64,000 bases of DNA from the NCBI RefSeq assembly GCF_002995795.1, contig NZ_PVXN01000009.1, positions 62,001 through 126,000 of the forward strand, in the 5' to 3' direction. The notes below the pieces were generated by a model. It did not search any database, was not told where the DNA came from, and was given only the letters and a program-made list of their open reading frames with translations. The position numbers and the translations under genes are program-made. Positions 9,638-18,306 of the stretch are shown here, one piece after another. The DNA is from Clostridium thermopalmarium DSM 5974. Lineage in GTDB: Bacteria > Bacillota > Clostridia > Clostridiales > Clostridiaceae. Position 1 is the stretch's first letter, and each line of letters opens with the position of its first letter.

Positions 9638-9659
9638 GTTGTTATAAAGTTGTTATAAA
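9638..9659 (+). repeat. Tandem 11-base repeat in the pilT leader
   Basis: GTTGTTATAAA occurs twice head to tail with no spacer, ending two bases before the TAGGAGGG ribosome site (9661). Function unknown; it could bind a repressor or an RNA-binding protein. Confidence 0.6.
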
Positions 9660-9676
9660 TTAGGAGGGAAACATAA

Positions 9677-10732
9677 TTGATATCTTTAAATGAGCTTTTA
9701 TTAAAAACAATAAAGGAGAATGCTTCAGATTTACATTTGACTGTAGGGGCTCCACCGATACTTAGAATAAATGGAGAATTAGTAAGGGTAGGAACTGAAA
9801 AATTATCAGCTAATGACACTAAGATATATGTAAAAGAAATTTTGGGGGAGCTTTTTGATAAATATGATAAAGAGGGAGATATTGATACTTCTTTATCACT
9901 GTCTGGAGTTGGGAGATTCAGAGTTAATGCGTATAAACAAAGAGGTAGTGATGCTGTTGCTATAAGAGCTGTATCTCTAAAGGTTCCAACATTGAGCGAA
10001 TTAAAAATGCCAGCTATTATAAAAGAATTATCTGGTAAGCAAAGAGGTCTTGTATTAGTTACTGGGCCTACAGGAAGTGGGAAAAGTACTACTCTTGCAG
10101 CAATGATAAATGAAATAAACAACTCAAGATCAGCACATATTATAACATTAGAGGATCCAGTAGAATTTCTTCATAAACACAATAAATCTATAATTAATCA
10201 AAGAGAAGTAGGAAGAGATACAATGTCTTATAAGACAGCATTGAGAGCGGCTTTAAGAGAGGATCCAGATGTAATTCTGGTAGGAGAGATGAGAGATTTA
10301 GAAACTATTTCCATAGCCATAACTGCCGCTGAAACTGGTCATTTGGTGTTATCTACTCTACATACAATAGGAGCAGCAAAAACTATAGATAGAATAATAG
10401 ATGTATTTCCTCCTCATCAGCAGCAGCAAATAAAAATTCAATTATCAGCTGTATTACAAGGAGTTATTTCCCAGCAATTAATACCTAGATGCGATGAAAG
10501 GAGCAGGGTAGCTGCACTTGAAATAATGATTTCTAATTCTGCTATACAAAATTTAATAAGAGAAGGAAAGACTCATCAAATTCAGTCGTCAATTCAAACT
10601 GGAAGCAAATATGGTATGAAAACTATGGACATGAGTATAACTGAATTATATAGAAATAAATTAATATCTTACGAGGATGCCTTGATTTACTCTGTGGATA
10701 AGGATATGGTAAAAAGAATGATAGGATTATAA
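9677..10732 (+). CDS. pilT: Type IV pilus retraction ATPase PilT
   Basis: PilT is the hexameric cytoplasmic ATPase that depolymerises type IV pili for twitching motility. The start signature (NELLLKTIKENASDLHL), Walker A GPTGSGKSTT (about 130-139), the Asp box around EDPVEFLH, the Walker B region DPDVILVGEMRD and the His box GHLVLSTLHT are present; 351 residues is the usual length. The start is TTG with TAGGAGGG 9 bases upstream. No other pilus gene is in the window; ftsA-ftsZ follow after a 207-base gap containing their own promoter-like sequence. Pilin and assembly genes must lie elsewhere if the system works. Confidence 0.95.
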   Translation: MISLNELLLKTIKENASDLHLTVGAPPILRINGELVRVGTEKLSANDTKIYVKEILGELFDKYDKEGDIDTSLSLSGVGRFRVNAYKQRGSDAVAIRAVSLKVPTLSELKMPAIIKELSGKQRGLVLVTGPTGSGKSTTLAAMINEINNSRSAHIITLEDPVEFLHKHNKSIINQREVGRDTMSYKTALRAALREDPDVILVGEMRDLETISIAITAAETGHLVLSTLHTIGAAKTIDRIIDVFPPHQQQQIKIQLSAVLQGVISQQLIPRCDERSRVAALEIMISNSAIQNLIREGKTHQIQSSIQTGSKYGMKTMDMSITELYRNKLISYEDALIYSVDKDMVKRMIGL

Positions 10733-10872
10733 AATAAAAATAATATAGTATAAAAAAAATATTTATGTTAAAATGGTATTGAATTATAGAAGGCGTTTTG
10801 GAATTAAATTGAATAATATGAATTTTATTGTTCATTTTACAGAAAGAGTTTAAAACAAAATTATTAAAATTA

Positions 10873-10899
10873 AAAGGGAAATAGTTTTTTGTGTTGAAT
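10873..10899 (+). promoter_or_regulatory. Candidate SigH promoter of ftsA-ftsZ
   Basis: AAAGGGAAA (10873-10881), 11 bases, then GTTGAAT (10893-10899) matches the SigH consensus RNAGGAWWW-N11/12-RNNGAAT with one mismatch. B. subtilis ftsAZ also has a SigH promoter that raises expression at sporulation onset. The predicted start is near 10906; the ftsA ATG is at 10940. Confidence 0.5.
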
Positions 10900-10939
10900 A
10901 TATACATAAAAGGGACTTCTATAAGGGAGGGAAATCCAA

Positions 10940-12193
10940 ATGCACGAATATATAGTGGGACTTGATATTGGATCATCAAATGTATATGGTGCTGTTGGGA
11001 AGGTAGATAGTAGTGGAGAAATTCGTATAGTCGGAATTACTTCTGTAAAATGCAAAGGACTAAAAAAGTCAGTTGTAGTAGATATAGATAGTACCTCTCA
11101 GTCAATTAAAGAGTGTATTACAAACTTGGAGAGAATGGTAGATATAAGTATTTCTGATGTTTATGTAACTTTACCAGCAGGAATAAGTGAGCTAATCTGG
11201 AATAAGGGAATAGTAGCAGTATCATCTGATGATAAAGAAATAAAAGAAAATGACGTAATGAGGGTTATTGAAGCAGCCAAATTAATTCCAATATCATCTG
11301 ATAAGGAGATTATTGGAGTGGTACCTCAGCAATACATAGTTGATGGATATGATAACATAATTGAGCCCATTGGAATGAGCGGTATGAGATTAGAAGTAGA
11401 TGCTCAAGTAGTTACAGCGCAAAGTACTATAATAAATAATCTTAGGAAAAGTATTAATAAGGCAGGAATAGGTATTTTAGGAGAAGTGCTTCAACAACAA
11501 GCTATTGCCCAAGCTGTTTCCAAAAAAGAAGAATTGAATATGGGGATAGCATTTATTGATGTTGGAGCGCAAACAACCAATGTATCTGTTTATAAGAGGG
11601 GAAATCTTTGTTATACTGATATGATACCTCTCGGAGGAGATAATATTACAAATGATATATCAATATGCTTAAAGGTACCATTTTTGGAGGCAGAAAGGCT
11701 AAAAATAAAATATGGTGATCTCACTAGTAACAAAGAAAATAATGATGCACTAATTAAGGTCAATGCAGGATACGATAGTTCTATAGACATAGATTCTAAT
11801 TTATTAAAAGATATAATAGAAGCTAGATCTGAAGAAATATTATATTATGCAAAGAAAAAATTAGAGGAGAGCAATTACTATAATGACATATCAGGAGTAG
11901 TCATTGTCGGAGGTGGATTAGCGCAGTTTAAAGGCATTAACGGATTTGCTTCTATGATTTTGGACAAGTCATTAAGAATTGGATCTCCTATGTATACTGG
12001 AGCTGCAAGCCCAGTATACACTACAGTAGTTGGTATTATAAAAGATGTAATAAGTACATTAAGGATAGACAAAAATGTTGAAGAGGTTGAAAAATACGTA
12101 ATTAAAAAAACTAAAAATAATAATAGTAAAAAGAAAGAAAACGGAGACAATTTTTTATCAAAAATAAGAGAATTTTTTACAGAGTTTTTTTAA
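10940..12193 (+). CDS. ftsA: Cell division protein FtsA
   Basis: FtsA is an actin-like ATPase that tethers FtsZ filaments to the membrane. The phosphate-1 motif GLDIGSSNV is at the N terminus, followed by the SHS2 (1C) subdomain around residues 80-160 and the second actin-fold half with [14 protein letters not shown] and [10 protein letters not shown]. The last residues ([13 protein letters not shown]) form the amphipathic membrane-targeting helix, after a lysine/asparagine-rich linker. The 417-residue length is normal. AGGGAGG precedes the ATG. ftsZ follows after 16 bases, so the pair is an operon. Confidence 0.92.
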   Translation: MHEYIVGLDIGSSNVYGAVGKVDSSGEIRIVGITSVKCKGLKKSVVVDIDSTSQSIKECITNLERMVDISISDVYVTLPAGISELIWNKGIVAVSSDDKEIKENDVMRVIEAAKLIPISSDKEIIGVVPQQYIVDGYDNIIEPIGMSGMRLEVDAQVVTAQSTIINNLRKSINKAGIGILGEVLQQQAIAQAVSKKEELNMGIAFIDVGAQTTNVSVYKRGNLCYTDMIPLGGDNITNDISICLKVPFLEAERLKIKYGDLTSNKENNDALIKVNAGYDSSIDIDSNLLKDIIEARSEEILYYAKKKLEESNYYNDISGVVIVGGGLAQFKGINGFASMILDKSLRIGSPMYTGAASPVYTTVVGIIKDVISTLRIDKNVEEVEKYVIKKTKNNNSKKKENGDNFLSKIREFFTEFF

Positions 12194-12209
12194 CAGGGAG
12201 GTAAATATT

Positions 12210-13358
12210 GTGCTAGATTTTGATGTTGAAGTTCAACAATTTGCTCAAATAAAGGTAATAGGATGTGGTGGCGGTGGTAATAACGCTGTTAACAGAATGA
12301 TAAAAGAGGGACTTAAAAATGTAGAGTTTATAGGTATAAATACTGATAAACAAGCACTTGCTGTCTCACAAGCTTCACTCAAGATTCAAATAGGAGATAA
12401 ATTGACTAAGGGGTTAGGAGCAGGAGCTAATCCAGAGGTAGGAAGAAAGGCAGCAGAAGAAAGCAAAGATGAAATTGCTCAAGCTATTAAGGGAGCAGAT
12501 ATGGTATTTATAACGGCTGGTATGGGAGGAGGTACAGGAACTGGGGCAGCCCCTGTAGTTGCTGAAATTGCAAAGTCTATGGGAATACTAACAGTGGGAG
12601 TTGTAACTAAGCCTTTTCCTTTTGAAGGCAGAAAAAGAATGCTTCATGCAGAAATGGGAATTAAGGAATTAAAAGAAACGGTGGATACATTAGTTACCAT
12701 TCCAAATGAAAGACTATTAAGCATGGTTGATAAAAAGACTTCTTTAGTGGAAGCTTTTAGATATGCAGACGATGTTTTGAAACAAGGTGTTCAAGGTATA
12801 TCAGATTTAATAACAATTCCAGGTCTGGTTAATTTAGACTTTGCAGACGTAAGGACAATAATGATTGATAAGGGACTTGCTCATATGGGAGTAGGTAGAG
12901 CTTCAGGGGATAGCAGAGCTCAAGAAGCAGCAAAACAAGCAATATCCAGTCCTCTTTTGGAGACATCGATTATAGGAGCAACTGGTGTTTTATTAAATGT
13001 AACAGGAGGAGCAGATTTAGGATTATTAGAAATAAATGAAGCTGCTGAAATAGTTCAAGAAGCTGCAGATCCAGATGCTAATATTATTTTTGGTGCTGTA
13101 ATCGATGAAGATTTAAAAGATGAGATAAGAATTACAGTTATTGCAACAGGATTTGAAGAGAAAGCTATGGAAGATACAAAAAGAGTAGCAGAACCTACTG
13201 TACAAAAGGATAATGCCTTTGCTAGATATGAAGATAGAGGAAGAACAGCGGAAAGAGAAAGAAGCAGGACATCTTTTGAAGAAGTTGCAGCTACAAAGGA
13301 ATATGATCAAAATGATTTAGAAGTTCCAGCTTTTTTAAGAAGATATCATCATAGATAA
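12210..13358 (+). CDS. ftsZ: Cell division GTPase FtsZ
   Basis: FtsZ is the tubulin homologue that forms the division ring, medial in growth and polar in sporulation. The tubulin signature [10 protein letters not shown] is at about 107-116; the N-terminal [13 protein letters not shown] nucleotide loop and the T7 loop region ([11 protein letters not shown]) are present. A charged variable linker leads to the conserved C-terminal peptide [10 protein letters not shown] that binds FtsA. The 382 residues are full length. The start is GTG 12210 with GGGAGGT 7 bases upstream. A strong terminator follows. Confidence 0.98.
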   Translation: MLDFDVEVQQFAQIKVIGCGGGGNNAVNRMIKEGLKNVEFIGINTDKQALAVSQASLKIQIGDKLTKGLGAGANPEVGRKAAEESKDEIAQAIKGADMVFITAGMGGGTGTGAAPVVAEIAKSMGILTVGVVTKPFPFEGRKRMLHAEMGIKELKETVDTLVTIPNERLLSMVDKKTSLVEAFRYADDVLKQGVQGISDLITIPGLVNLDFADVRTIMIDKGLAHMGVGRASGDSRAQEAAKQAISSPLLETSIIGATGVLLNVTGGADLGLLEINEAAEIVQEAADPDANIIFGAVIDEDLKDEIRITVIATGFEEKAMEDTKRVAEPTVQKDNAFARYEDRGRTAERERSRTSFEEVAATKEYDQNDLEVPAFLRRYHHR

Positions 13359-13363
13359 ATTTT

Positions 13364-13396
13364 AAAAGGTACTAATTAGTACCTTTTATTTTTTTT
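13364..13396 (+). terminator. Terminator after ftsZ
   Basis: A perfect 24-base palindrome (AAAAGGTACTAA / TTAGTACCTTTT, 13364-13387) is followed by a T-rich tail. The stem core resembles that of the terminator after rnj. Confidence 0.85.
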
Positions 13397-13446
13397 GCAG
13401 TAATTGTAAATAAATGGAGTACAAAACAAAAAGTTTAGTATACAAA

Positions 13447-13479
13447 ATGACAAAATTTTGAAAATATTAGTTATATAAT
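13447..13479 (+). promoter_or_regulatory. Spo0A-type, long-spacer promoter of spoIIGA-sigE
   Basis: ATGACA (13447-13452) and TATAAT (13474-13479) are separated by 21 bases instead of 17. The B. subtilis spoIIG promoter is also unusual for a 22-base spacer and needs Spo0A~P. Reading the other strand over the -35 gives TTTTGTCA, close to the 0A box TTTGTCRAA. Assigned by architecture and neighbour. Confidence 0.5.
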
Positions 13480-13501
13480 ATTTCTTAAAGGGGGAAGAGA
13501 G

Positions 13502-14296
13502 TTGGTAATATATTTAGATGTGTTTGTTATTGAAAATTTTATAGTCAACTTTTTCTTGCTTTATATTACATCTCAAACGATTAAGATTAGGACAAAAGCA
13601 AGATATTTAGTCATATCATCTATGCTGGGAACTTTATATGCTGTAGTTGCACTATATACCAAATCTAAGTACTTATTTTATATACCGCTAAAGTGTATTA
13701 CAGCTATAGCTATGATTTTAATACTATTTAGAAAAAAGAAAGTATTAGTTTTATTTAAAGCAGTGTTGATATTCATATTATATTCTATGCTGTTAGCTGG
13801 ATTGTGTATTTTTATAGAAATAAATAATAGTATGAACACAAATATTATTATCAACAAATTTTCGTATAAGATTTTGCTTTCATCAATTATGTTGATTTAT
13901 ATTTTCATACATAGAATAGTAGTGTATGTGCAAGATAGAAGAGAAATAGCTAGTTTAATATATGAGGTAGATATTGTTACTAATAGTGATGTAAGAAAAG
14001 TAAGAGCTTTCTTAGATACAGGAAATGAACTGAGAGAACCTGTCACAAACTTACCTGTTATGATAGTAGAAAAAGAGGCTTTAAATGACTTGGAAATAAA
14101 ATCAAAGGATAAATTTTATATACCATATAAAGTTATCAATGGGTTTAGCGGAATGTTAGAAGGATTTAAGCCAAAATACATTAATATACATAGTGATAAT
14201 GGAATTGAACAAAAAGAAGTAATTGTAGCATTATGTAATAATATGATTAGTGAAGTAAGGGATTATAATGCATTATTGTCTAGAGGAATTCTTTAA
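13502..14296 (+). CDS. spoIIGA: Sporulation sigma-E factor processing peptidase SpoIIGA
   Basis: SpoIIGA is a membrane aspartic protease that removes the pro-sequence of SigE in the mother cell after activation by SpoIIR from the forespore. The N-terminal half is hydrophobic, with about five membrane helices (residues 1-140); the cytoplasmic half carries the catalytic DTG motif (D172) within FLDTGNELREP. At 264 residues it is slightly shorter than the Bacillus protein. The start is TTG 13502 with AAAGGGGG upstream. Its substrate gene sigE begins 15 bases after its stop, the conserved pairing. Confidence 0.93.
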   Translation: MVIYLDVFVIENFIVNFFLLYITSQTIKIRTKARYLVISSMLGTLYAVVALYTKSKYLFYIPLKCITAIAMILILFRKKKVLVLFKAVLIFILYSMLLAGLCIFIEINNSMNTNIIINKFSYKILLSSIMLIYIFIHRIVVYVQDRREIASLIYEVDIVTNSDVRKVRAFLDTGNELREPVTNLPVMIVEKEALNDLEIKSKDKFYIPYKVINGFSGMLEGFKPKYINIHSDNGIEQKEVIVALCNNMISEVRDYNALLSRGIL

Positions 14297-14311
14297 GGAG
14301 GAGTGAGAGTT

Positions 14312-15019
14312 TTGATTAAATTAAAGGTATTTTTTAATAGAATACTTGCAAAGTTTAAGATGTTTTTTAAAACTGTATATTTTATAGGTGGAAATGATGC
14401 ATTGCCACCTCCGCTTTCTAAGGAAGAGGAAGAAAATTTAGTGTCCCAGATTATGGCTGGTGATGATAGTGTCAGAACTGTGCTTATTGAAAGAAATTTA
14501 AGATTAGTGGTATATATAGCCAGAAAATTTGAAAATTCCGGAGTTCTTGTAGAAGATTTAATATCTGTTGGAACTATAGGGCTCATTAAAGCAGTTAATA
14601 CATTTGATCCAGGAAAGAAGATTAAATTAGCTACATATGCATCCAGATGCATAGAAAATGAGATACTAATGTATTTAAGGAGAAACAATAAGGTTAAATC
14701 TGAGATATCTTTTTATGAGCCTTTAAATACAGATTGGGATGGTAACAAGTTGCTTTTATCAGATATTTTAGGTACTGATAATGATATTGTATACAATTTA
14801 ATTGAAGATGAAGTGGATAAGCAGCTTCTATTTATAGCTATGAAAAAATTAAGCGATAGAGAAAAAGAAATTATAAAATTAAGATTTGGATTGACTGGAA
14901 AGGGAGAAAAAACTCAAAAACAAGTTGCAGATTTACTAGGAATATCACAGTCATATATTTCTAGATTAGAAAAGCGAATAATAAAAAGATTAAAAAAAGA
15001 AATTAGTAAAATGGTATAG
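14312..15019 (+). CDS. sigE: Sporulation sigma factor SigE (pro-SigE)
   Basis: SigE drives early mother-cell gene expression. The N-terminal basic, hydrophobic pro-sequence of about 23 residues ends at YFIGG, the processing region, followed by the typical [11 protein letters not shown]. Region 2 ([55 protein letters not shown]) and region 4.2 ([23 protein letters not shown]) are intact. TTG 14312 is chosen because AAGGAGG at 14295-14301 stands about 10 bases ahead; GTG 14303 overlaps that ribosome site. About 235 residues, family length. Confidence 0.95.
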   Translation: MIKLKVFFNRILAKFKMFFKTVYFIGGNDALPPPLSKEEEENLVSQIMAGDDSVRTVLIERNLRLVVYIARKFENSGVLVEDLISVGTIGLIKAVNTFDPGKKIKLATYASRCIENEILMYLRRNNKVKSEISFYEPLNTDWDGNKLLLSDILGTDNDIVYNLIEDEVDKQLLFIAMKKLSDREKEIIKLRFGLTGKGEKTQKQVADLLGISQSYISRLEKRIIKRLKKEISKMV

Positions 15020-15029
15020 GTTGTCCATA

Positions 15030-15059
15030 GTATAAAAAAATACTCCTAAGGAGATACTT
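15030..15059 (+). promoter_or_regulatory. SigF/SigG-type promoter of sigG
   Basis: GTATA (15030-15034), exactly 15 bases, then GGAGATACTT (15050-15059) fits GYATA-N15-GGNRANANTW at every defined position. sigG of B. subtilis is started by SigF and then by SigG itself. The start would be near 15065, giving a leader of about 27 bases with GAGGGAG before the ATG. Confidence 0.6.
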
Positions 15060-15091
15060 TAAATGCGACTACTCTGAGGGAGCTGATATTT

Positions 15092-15865
15092 ATGATGATA
15101 AACAAAGTGGAGATATGTGGGGTAAATACTGCAAAATTGCCAGTCTTAAAAGAAAAAGAAATGAAAGAACTATTATTAAAGATGAAGGATGGTGACAATG
15201 CTTCAAGAGAAAAATTTATAAGAGGAAACCTAAGGCTTGTTTTAAGTGTAATTCAGAGATTTAATAATAGAGGCGAAAATGTAGATGATTTATTTCAGGT
15301 AGGATGTATTGGGCTTATAAAAGCAATTGATAATTTTGATTTAAGCCAAAATGTTAAATTTTCTACTTATGCAGTTCCAATGATAATAGGAGAAATAAGA
15401 AGATATCTGAGGGATAATAATTCTATTAGAGTAAGCAGATCTTTAAGAGATATAGCATATAAGGCTCTTCAGGTAAGGGATAAATTAATAAATAGAGAAA
15501 ATAAGGAGCCTACAGTGTCACAGATAGCTAATGAATTAAATATTCCAAGAGAAGAAGTTGTGTTTGCACTAGATGCAATACAAGATCCAGTATCATTATT
15601 TGAGCCTATATATCATGATGGTGGAGATGCACTATATGTAATGGATCAAATAAGTGACAGCAAAAGTGTTGATGATAGCTGGATTGAAAATATATCGATT
15701 AAAGAAGCAATGAAAAAATTAAATGATAGAGAAAAGTTAATATTGAATATGAGATTTTTTCAAGGAAGAACTCAAATGGAAGTAGCAGATGAAATAGGAA
15801 TTTCTCAAGCTCAAGTTTCTAGACTGGAGAAAACCGCATTAAAACATATGAGAAAATACGTATAA
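15092..15865 (+). CDS. sigG: Forespore sigma factor SigG
   Basis: SigG controls late forespore genes such as those for small acid-soluble proteins and germination receptors. The N-terminal NKVEICGVNTAKLPVL signature is SigG-specific. Regions 2 (NLRLVLSVIQRFNNRG, DDLFQVGCIGLIKAIDNFD), 3 and 4.2 (TQMEVADEIGISQAQVSRLEK) are complete. The 257 residues match the family and there is no pro-sequence. ATG 15092 is preferred over ATG 15095 from the spacing to GAGGGAG. It lies 72 bases after sigE with its own promoter-like sequence, though read-through from spoIIGA-sigE is possible. Confidence 0.97.
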   Translation: MMINKVEICGVNTAKLPVLKEKEMKELLLKMKDGDNASREKFIRGNLRLVLSVIQRFNNRGENVDDLFQVGCIGLIKAIDNFDLSQNVKFSTYAVPMIIGEIRRYLRDNNSIRVSRSLRDIAYKALQVRDKLINRENKEPTVSQIANELNIPREEVVFALDAIQDPVSLFEPIYHDGGDALYVMDQISDSKSVDDSWIENISIKEAMKKLNDREKLILNMRFFQGRTQMEVADEIGISQAQVSRLEKTALKHMRKYV

Positions 15866-15890
15866 GAGCCTGCAAGGGCTCTTAATTTTT
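15863..15890 (+). terminator. Terminator after sigG
   Basis: TAAGAGCC / GGCTCTTA with a six-base loop, then AATTTTT. The stop codon of sigG forms the base of the stem. Confidence 0.75.
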
Positions 15891-15978
15891 AAGCATAAAT
15901 ATTTATTATAATATTTAGGAATGCTTGTACATATACTTTAAGTAAGAATATATAATAGAATAATAGGGAGATGGTTTT

Positions 15979-16233
15979 ATGCCTTTATATTCCATAAATA
16001 GTTTGAAGCTTATGGAAGTTATAGATATTAACACAGGTTCAAAGTTGGGATACATAAAAGATTTGATAATAGACTGTGTGGATTATAAAATAATTTCCAT
16101 AGTTATTCCTAGAGAAAAGAGTTCGTGGCTTTCTAAAAGTAAAGACCTAGAAATACCTTGGAATAGAATAGTCAAAATAGGGGTCGATGTATTGTTAGTA
16201 AATTTAGAAGAGGCTGTTTTAGGTGAGAAGTAG
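15979..16233 (+). CDS. ylmC: YlmC/YmxH family PRC-barrel sporulation protein
   Basis: This 84-residue protein belongs to the small PRC-barrel YlmC/YmxH family, found almost only in spore formers; its molecular role is unknown. It shows the barrel pattern: MEVIDINTGSKLGYIKDLIID at the start and the conserved IPWNRIVKIGVDVLLV near the end. ATG with GGGAGATGG upstream. In B. subtilis ylmC also lies just downstream of sigG. Association with sporulation comes from family distribution and location only. Confidence 0.82.
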   Translation: MPLYSINSLKLMEVIDINTGSKLGYIKDLIIDCVDYKIISIVIPREKSSWLSKSKDLEIPWNRIVKIGVDVLLVNLEEAVLGEK

Positions 16234-16252
16234 TAGTAATAATTGTAGAAAA

Positions 16253-16278
16253 ATAGTATAATATATAATGTATACTAT
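16253..16278 (+). repeat. Inverted repeat in the nrdR promoter region
   Basis: ATAGTATA and TATACTAT, perfect 8-base arms 10 bases apart, lie 20 bases before the nrdR start. It may be an operator, and its left arm and spacer contain -10-like TATAAT. It does not look like the known NrdR box (ACANTATATATTGT type). Confidence 0.5.
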
Positions 16279-16298
16279 GCTAAGAAGGACGTGATAAC

Positions 16299-16769
16299 TT
16301 GAAGTGTCCATTTTGTGGATTTGAAGAAAGTAAAGTAGTTGATTCTAGATCCACAGAGGATCATAAGGCAATTAGAAGAAGAAGAGAATGCCTAAAGTGC
16401 AGTAAAAGATATACTACATATGAGAAAATTGAGGACATCCCTGTATTAGTTATAAAACGAGACTCTAACAGGGAATATTTTGATAAGTCTAAAATAATAA
16501 ATGGGTTATTAAAGGCTTGCCAAAAAAGGCCGGTTTCAAGAATGGAAATTGATGGTATTGCAGATGAAATTGAAAAGAGATTAAGTAATGATATGTTAAC
16601 TGAAGTTAAATCTGAATTTATAGGAGAAATGGTTATGGAAAAATTGAGAAATATTGATGAAGTATCCTATGTTAGATTTGCCTCAGTATACAGACAGTTT
16701 AAAGATATTAATACTTTTATTGAAGAAATTAAAAATCTTATGTCAGATAAAAAATGTCCTAAAATTTAG
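16299..16769 (+). CDS. nrdR: Transcriptional repressor NrdR
   Basis: NrdR represses ribonucleotide reductase genes in response to dATP/ATP. The N-terminal zinc ribbon has MKCPFCG and CLKCSKRYTTYE (four cysteines), followed by the ATP-cone domain (VIKRDSNREYFDKSKIINGL onward). The 156-residue length is normal. The start is TTG 16299, set by the invariant N-terminal MKCPFCG and AAGGACGTG 7 bases ahead. No reductase gene is nearby, so its targets are elsewhere. Its stop codon lies within the downstream terminator. Confidence 0.95.
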   Translation: MKCPFCGFEESKVVDSRSTEDHKAIRRRRECLKCSKRYTTYEKIEDIPVLVIKRDSNREYFDKSKIINGLLKACQKRPVSRMEIDGIADEIEKRLSNDMLTEVKSEFIGEMVMEKLRNIDEVSYVRFASVYRQFKDINTFIEEIKNLMSDKKCPKI

Positions 16770-16778
16770 GGCATTTTT
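16751..16778 (+). terminator. Terminator overlapping the nrdR stop
   Basis: AAAATGTCCTA pairs with TAGGGCATTTT (one G-T pair), followed by T. The nrdR TAG lies in the 3' arm. Confidence 0.75.
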
Positions 16779-16878
16779 AATTTATAATATGTTAATTGAT
16801 GTTAATAAGATTAGAATGTAATTAAGTATTTTAAATTAGAAGATAATTAATGTTAAAATATAATAAAGAGGTGTGATT

Positions 16879-17589
16879 ATGATAAATAAAATTATACATG
16901 GATATGAATTTTTAGAATTTAAAGACGAGAATTTTTATGGATATTTTTCAACAGGAAAAAATAATTTAAATTTTAATAAGAATACAGATGATGGCATAAA
17001 AAATTTAGAAAAACTAAAGGAATGGTTTAATCTAAAAAATATAGGCTATTTGAATCAAATTCATAGTGATATAGTTCATGTATATGATGGAAAAATTTGT
17101 GATGGTGATGCTATTATTACTGATAGAAAAAATATTGGTATAGGAGTATTTACTGCAGATTGTGTACCCGTATTAGTATATGACAAAAATAGAAAGGTTA
17201 TTGCTGCTATACATAGCGGATGGAAAGGAACTAAAAAATGCATTGTTGGGAAAACTATAGATAAGATGATTTTAAAATATAATACTAAAGTTGAGGATTT
17301 GAGAGTGTATATAGGACCTCATAACATGGAATGCTGTTATGAAGTTAGCGAGGATTTAATTAGAGACTTTAAAAAACAGCAAATATATAGAGATACAAAT
17401 ATATCGCACGGAAGAAATTTAAGTTTACAGAAATGTATTATAAAGCAATTAATTAATAGAGGAGTAATATTACGTAATATTACAAAATTAGATATATGTA
17501 CTTATTGTAATCAAGCTTATTCTTTATATTCTTATAGAAGAGATAAAGAATGTAACAAGCGAATGTTTTCATTTATATTTATGAAGTAA
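16879..17589 (+). CDS. pgeF: Laccase-domain protein PgeF/YlmD (peptidoglycan editing factor)
   Basis: This belongs to the multicopper-polyphenol-oxidase-fold family (DUF152, YlmD/YfiH). Members act as purine nucleoside phosphorylase/adenosine deaminase-type enzymes, and in E. coli as editing factors that prevent misincorporation in peptidoglycan precursors. Zinc-site residues occur in the motifs NQIHSD, TADCVPVLV, AIHSGWKGT and IGPHNMECCYEV. ATG 16879 is favoured; the earlier GTG 16873 overlaps the AGAGGTG ribosome site. About 236 residues. In B. subtilis ylmD is likewise near sigG-ylmC. Confidence 0.86.
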   Translation: MINKIIHGYEFLEFKDENFYGYFSTGKNNLNFNKNTDDGIKNLEKLKEWFNLKNIGYLNQIHSDIVHVYDGKICDGDAIITDRKNIGIGVFTADCVPVLVYDKNRKVIAAIHSGWKGTKKCIVGKTIDKMILKYNTKVEDLRVYIGPHNMECCYEVSEDLIRDFKKQQIYRDTNISHGRNLSLQKCIIKQLINRGVILRNITKLDICTYCNQAYSLYSYRRDKECNKRMFSFIFMK

Positions 17590-17606
17590 ATTAAGGAGGC
17601 AGGTAT

Positions 17607-18305
17607 ATGGCGGAAGAAAAGATTATAATTGTAGACGATGAGGAGCATATACAAGAACTTATAAAATTTAATTTAGAAAGTAGTGGATATAAGGTTATTT
17701 GTGCAAGCGATGGAATTGAGGCACTTAAGCTTATAGAAAGTGAACTACCACAATTAGTACTACTTGATCTAATGCTTCCAGGAATAGATGGATATGAGAT
17801 CTGCAAGGAAATGCGTAAGAATAGCCTTACTTCTCATATTCCTATTATAATGATAACTGCTAAAGGAGAAGAGGTTGATAAGATCCTAGGATTAGAGTTA
17901 GGAGCAGATGATTATATTACAAAACCATTTTCTATTAGGGAACTAATAGCTAGAACAAAAGCTGTTCTTCGAAGAAGTAAATCTCAAGGCATTATTGATA
18001 ATATATATAAGTTCGGCAATATAACAATAAATTTCGAAAAACATGAAATAATAAAAAGCGGAAAAAAAATAGATTTGACTTTGAAGGAATTTGAACTTTT
18101 TGAAGTATTAATAAAAAATAAAGGAAGAGTTATGACTAGAGATTTTTTATTTGATAAGGTATGGGGATATGATTATGTAGCAGAAACAAGAAATGTAGAT
18201 GTTCATATCAGACATTTACGAAAAAAAATTGAGGATGATGATAAAAATCCAAAGTTTATTGAAACTGTAAGAGGAATAGGATATAGATTTAATCCAGGTG
18301 AATAA
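17607..18305 (+). CDS. phoP: Response regulator, PhoP/PhoB (OmpR) family
   Basis: This DNA-binding response regulator has a receiver domain (residues 1-120; acidic pocket DD near 10, phospho-acceptor Asp in LLDLMLPG near 54, Lys in ITKPF near 104) and a winged-helix output domain (ETRNVDVHIRHLRKKI, ETVRGIGYRF). The partner kinase follows directly. The pair most resembles PhoP-PhoR of phosphate control, but no phosphate transport gene is present, so the signal is inferred from similarity only. AAGGAGG precedes the ATG. Confidence 0.88.
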   Translation: MAEEKIIIVDDEEHIQELIKFNLESSGYKVICASDGIEALKLIESELPQLVLLDLMLPGIDGYEICKEMRKNSLTSHIPIIMITAKGEEVDKILGLELGADDYITKPFSIRELIARTKAVLRRSKSQGIIDNIYKFGNITINFEKHEIIKSGKKIDLTLKEFELFEVLIKNKGRVMTRDFLFDKVWGYDYVAETRNVDVHIRHLRKKIEDDDKNPKFIETVRGIGYRFNPGE

Positions 18306-18306
18306 T

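Noticed and set aside
9518-9676. Cyclic-di-GMP riboswitch before pilT
   Set aside because: The gap shows only a promoter and a tandem repeat; no conserved riboswitch core or multi-stem structure is visible.
9565-10122. 185-codon open frame on the minus strand
   Set aside because: It lies antisense to pilT, has no ribosome site or family resemblance, and its codon pattern is the mirror of pilT.
18298-18306. GTG 18298 as the start of phoR
   Set aside because: It overlaps phoP without a ribosome site; ATG 18307 has CCAGGTG at good spacing.
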